Source: Hemicentrotus pulcherrimus (Eukaryota > Echinodermata > Echinoidea > Camarodonta > Strongylocentrotidae). From it: DNA of 21,685 bases. The translations under genes were made by a program, and so were the position numbers. This document shows positions 19,207-21,685 of this stretch, piece by piece. The stretch spans positions 174,099 to 195,783 of the forward strand of contig BEXV01000579.1 of assembly GCA_003118195.1 (NCBI GenBank). Reading direction: 5' to 3'. Each line of letters begins with the position of its first letter. Position 1 is the first letter of the stretch. The notes below the pieces were generated by a model. That model worked only from the letters and a program-made list of their open reading frames with translations, was not told the DNA's origin and ran no database searches.

Positions 19207-19467
19207 AGGTGGAGAGTAAAGCTCTGATGTAGACAATCAATTGATCTGTTGACGATGTGTGTACACACATGCCTCCAGGACTAATTTACTCCCAGTTCAA
19301 ACTGTGAACTAGTCTCTTATCAAGGCTCACGTAGAGGTCATTGGAGGTGTCTTCTCCACCATCGACCGGTTTTATCAATTGACTGGGGATGCAAAGGTCA
19401 TGGGTGCGGAGCTCTGGCAAAGTACTTTTTAACCGAGGTATTTTATCTACATTGCTTCTCTCCACCT
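19207..19467. mobile_element. Foldback-type (imperfect palindrome) element
   Basis: AGGTGGAGAG at 19207 is mirrored by CTCTCCACCT ending at 19467. Further inside, GTAGA-AA blocks, TCAATTGAT and (T)CGATG blocks pair in the same order between arms, with the right arm carrying an extra segment of roughly 60 bases. The centre pairs again as AGTTC/GAACT near 19290-19307. This looks like an old MITE or foldback element. Its minus strand also holds an open frame of about 59 codons without a Met (about 19465 to 19288), which I do not call a gene. Confidence 0.5.
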
Positions 19468-20096
19468 AGGTTTTAAATGGAACCTGGTAGGATGTTAATG
19501 CAATTGTGACAGGAATACTCCTGTGTGGAGTGGAAGCACTATAAGTGCAGAACACTAATTGCATCAAATGACTGGGATAAAAAATACACTACAAAAGTGC
19601 TTTGATTAGCTACTTATTAAAGTGGGTATGTAGTTTAAATCTTTTATTAATGTTTTCATCATTATTTCAATAGGAAACCCTCATCACCTTACATATAGTT
19701 TTCCTGCACAGCTTTACAAAATATTTGTGAGACATAAATAATTTCTTGTTTATCAATATAATATGTATTAATTTTGAAAACTGGCTTGATTAAGGCTAGG
19801 TCTAGCCTCCCTCTGGGTTCATAACGATGAAGTTCATTCTCAAGTCACGGCACGTGGAGGGGTGGTATCAGATTACAATACCACGTGTCATATATTTGTC
19901 GGGAGACTGGTAGAAATGAGAAATGAATGAAAATTAATGACATCCTCTCTAGTTGGTTAAAATATATAAATGTATGCCTGTATAAAACGAGGTCAGTTTG
20001 TCTTGATTACATTTCTTTCATATGTTGTTCAAGATGGTTTCATTTCGATCGTACATCTATTTTTACAGGGTTAGACCTCGATTCTTCATGTTACTT
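19468..20096. other. Intron/5' flank, no gene seen
   Basis: AT-rich. Two CACGTG E-boxes (19851-19856 and 19882-19887) flank an imperfect hairpin GTGGTAT...ATACCAC. The 115- and 101-codon plus-strand frames starting at 19927 and 20022 run into the pyrimidine tract and are Ser/Pro/Leu/Phe compositional artefacts. Confidence 0.5.
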
Positions 20097-20309
20097 TCTT
20101 TTGCTCTTTTCTCCTTCTCCTTTTCCTCCTTCTCCTTCTCCTCCTCCTCTTCCACCTATTTATACTTGCTTTCTTCTTTCCCCTTCTCTCCTTCTCTCAA
20201 TCCCTTCCCGGCCCTCTTCTTCTCCTCCCTCATCTTCCTTCATATTATTGTTTGTGTGGTCCTCCCTTGGCTAACAAACCATCTTCTTCTTCTTCTTTCA
20301 CATCTTCAC
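20097..20309. repeat. ~210-bp polypyrimidine (CTT/TCC-rich) tract
   Basis: The plus strand is almost all C and T, built from TTCTCC, CTCCTC and TTC triplets, with a short break around 20244-20280. Such tracts can form triplex (H-DNA) structures. Overlapping reading frames on the plus strand are driven by this composition. Confidence 0.85.
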
Positions 20310-20400
20310 AAGAATAATAAGGAGTAATAAGGAGGTCTTTTCAAGCTAGAGTGGTACAAAGAGGTACTAAGAGGCACGCGACCCGCAAGGTCCAGGTAAT

Positions 20401-20640
20401 GAGAAAACAGCAGCTCTCCATACAAGAGCGAGGAGGGGGGCTTGACGAGGCGTATTCCGCTGAGAAAGTTCTGTCACCATTGGTTTGAAATCGGGCCCCA
20501 AGCTGAGAGAATACCACAGATTTAATACAAGATTGAGGAGGAGGGGGAGGGGTGGCTAGGGCTCTATACCACCATTTGTGTGATGTCATCATTGGTTTGA
20601 AATGGGACCCCTGACTGAGACAAAAGTGTTGTCCCTCGTT
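20401..20640. repeat. Diverged tandem repeat, units of ~104-112 bp
   Basis: Unit 1 starts at 20401 (GAGAAAACAGCAG...), unit 2 at 20505 (GAGAGAATACCACAG...) and a partial unit 3 at 20617 (GAGACAAAAG). Each complete unit shares a block AAGAGCGAGGAGG / AAGATTGAGGAGG, then CATTGGTTTGAAATSGGRCC near its end. A 151-codon minus-strand frame spans both units, and its two halves are recognisably the same sequence (GSHFKPMMT / GARFQTNGD). This shows a duplicated DNA unit rather than a tested protein. Confidence 0.7.
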
Positions 20641-21636
20641 GGACTTCAAAGATGAAAATTGTTCACACTTCTCTACCTTGGGCAGGTTAAAAGATTTCAA
20701 AAATGAATCTTCCCTCATAACTTTGTTAGGATTAGTTCTAGCTAACCTAATGCTTCCAACAACAAAATGTGAAAATGAATTTGAGTATTTTCTCAAACAT
20801 AGGAGCCTTGCACACTAACAGAAACATCTGCATAGTTGTTTGTTTTATTTGTTTCACTTTTTAACCCCCCCCCCCAAAAAAAAGTCCCTCTCGTCATTCA
20901 CTTAACAAAAGTTTAATATGTGGTTCACCGAGTAATTTCTTAACAGGATTTACCTAAACATGTTCAACAAGACAAACAATCAACAACAACAACAAAAAGT
21001 ACTTCACTTGAACACCTAATGATAAAAAGGAAAGAGTTTGCAATGATGTTGTTTGTACCAATCTAGCAATAGGCACTGGAAAACTTCTTTTTTTTTCTCA
21101 GTCTCACTCTACCCCTCTTCAACCCTTGAGGACCATCTAGCTTCCTAATAGGCTCTCAGCATGCCTCTTGCCTCTACTCTAATTTCTCTGGAATTTCCGA
21201 ACCACAGTCAAGGGTCCCTCAGTCAAACCCACGCCTGATTGGCCGGTAGAAATCAAATTCAGCACACAATGCCAACCCTGTGTAAGACGACAGGTTGTGT
21301 TTTCAAAAGAAAGTGGATTCCTGGGTTTTCTGGGATTAAAAATGATGGGTCCATCACAAATTGTCTCTTTTTATTCTTGTGATGTGAAACAGAAATTATC
21401 AGAAGTGAAAATGGCCTCTTTTTAGCGAAGGTTAAGGAATGAATGCACAAGAAGATGGCAACATTTCAAAGGCTTTTATAATTGTGTTGTTGAAATTATT
21501 TCATTATGTCTAGGCAGACTTCTCATTCACATTTACTCAATTTATGACTTTACAGCGAACTTAGAAACAAACTCCCCAGTTTTAATCAGTGTACGTCTCT
21601 TTCTATACCCTCCCGGAACTCTGTCCCTCCCTTTCC

Positions 21637-21640
<4 letters not shown>
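20641..21640. other. 5' flank/intron, no gene seen
   Basis: No coding exon recognised. A poly-C/poly-A stretch lies at 20864-20883. On the minus strand, GGCCAATCAG (21234-21243) fits the NF-Y CCAAT-box consensus, but no promoter context (TATA, first exon) supports it. Confidence 0.45.

Positions 21641-21685
<45 letters not shown>
21641..21685. repeat. (CT)n microsatellite running off the window
   Basis: At least 22 uninterrupted CT units reaching the last base, so the true length is unknown. It follows a C/T-rich lead-in from about 21600. Confidence 0.97.

Noticed and set aside
19927..20327. Two plus-strand Ser/Pro-rich frames
   Set aside because: Produced by the polypyrimidine tract; low complexity with no start context or conserved motif.
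20341..20796. 151-codon minus-strand open frame as a gene
   Set aside because: It spans a diverged tandem DNA repeat; the two halves of the translation are duplicated and no domain or splice context is visible.
1..21685. CRISPR array, bacterial operon, tRNA or rRNA genes
   Set aside because: No regularly spaced identical repeats, ribosome-binding sites, or cloverleaf/rRNA sequence seen; spliced eukaryotic gene structure explains the window.

Overview
This window is intron-rich eukaryotic nuclear DNA: AT-rich overall, with long introns, GT-AG splice sites, microsatellites and short inverted-repeat transposons. There is no operon structure and no prokaryotic gene. The style (frequent ACATGTA-type palindromes, decayed non-LTR retrotransposon pieces, MITEs with long terminal inverted repeats) would fit a marine invertebrate such as an echinoderm. 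I cannot fix the species from the sequence alone.

The one gene I can support lies on the minus strand and runs from right to left. It is a neuron navigator (NAV / UNC-53 / sickie family) homologue. Five exons can be joined with fully compatible splice phases. Exon A (16116-16188) and exon B (14953-15116) encode the end of the N-terminal calponin-homology (CH) domain. Exon C (11413-12409), exon D (6677-6853) and the very large exon E (3667-5983) encode the Ser/Pro/Lys-rich disordered region and the family's 'SGYxSDGD / SGYMSEGG' signature. Two further phase-matched microexons (18 nt at 10727-10744 and 30 nt at 8696-8725) probably lie between C and D. The joined coding piece is 1242 complete codons without the microexons and 1258 with them. 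The start of the CH domain and the first exon lie upstream (right of 16188, probably beyond the window). The C-terminal coiled-coil and AAA-type part lies beyond the left edge.

Layout, left to right: 1-165, reverse-transcriptase fragment of a LINE on the minus strand, cut by the window edge; about 170-500, a probable second LINE remnant; 1741-2230, degenerate repeat block; 2281-2436, purine-rich tract; 3667-16188, the NAV exons and introns, which hold two MITE-like elements (9750-10077 and 13988-14270), a 10-bp perfect hairpin beside a 26-bp tandem repeat (8837-8950) and an (AT)n tract; 16189-21685, upstream intron or 5' flank with a foldback element (19207-19467), minisatellites, CT-rich tracts and a diverged tandem repeat of about 104-112 bp (20401-20640).

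I see no evidence of a novel defence, biosynthetic or mobile 'system'. The most interesting biology is the likely cassette of symmetric (phase 1-1) exons, two of them microexons, inside a neuronal cytoskeletal gene, together with four SxIP-type EB1-binding motifs that connect the protein to microtubule plus ends.
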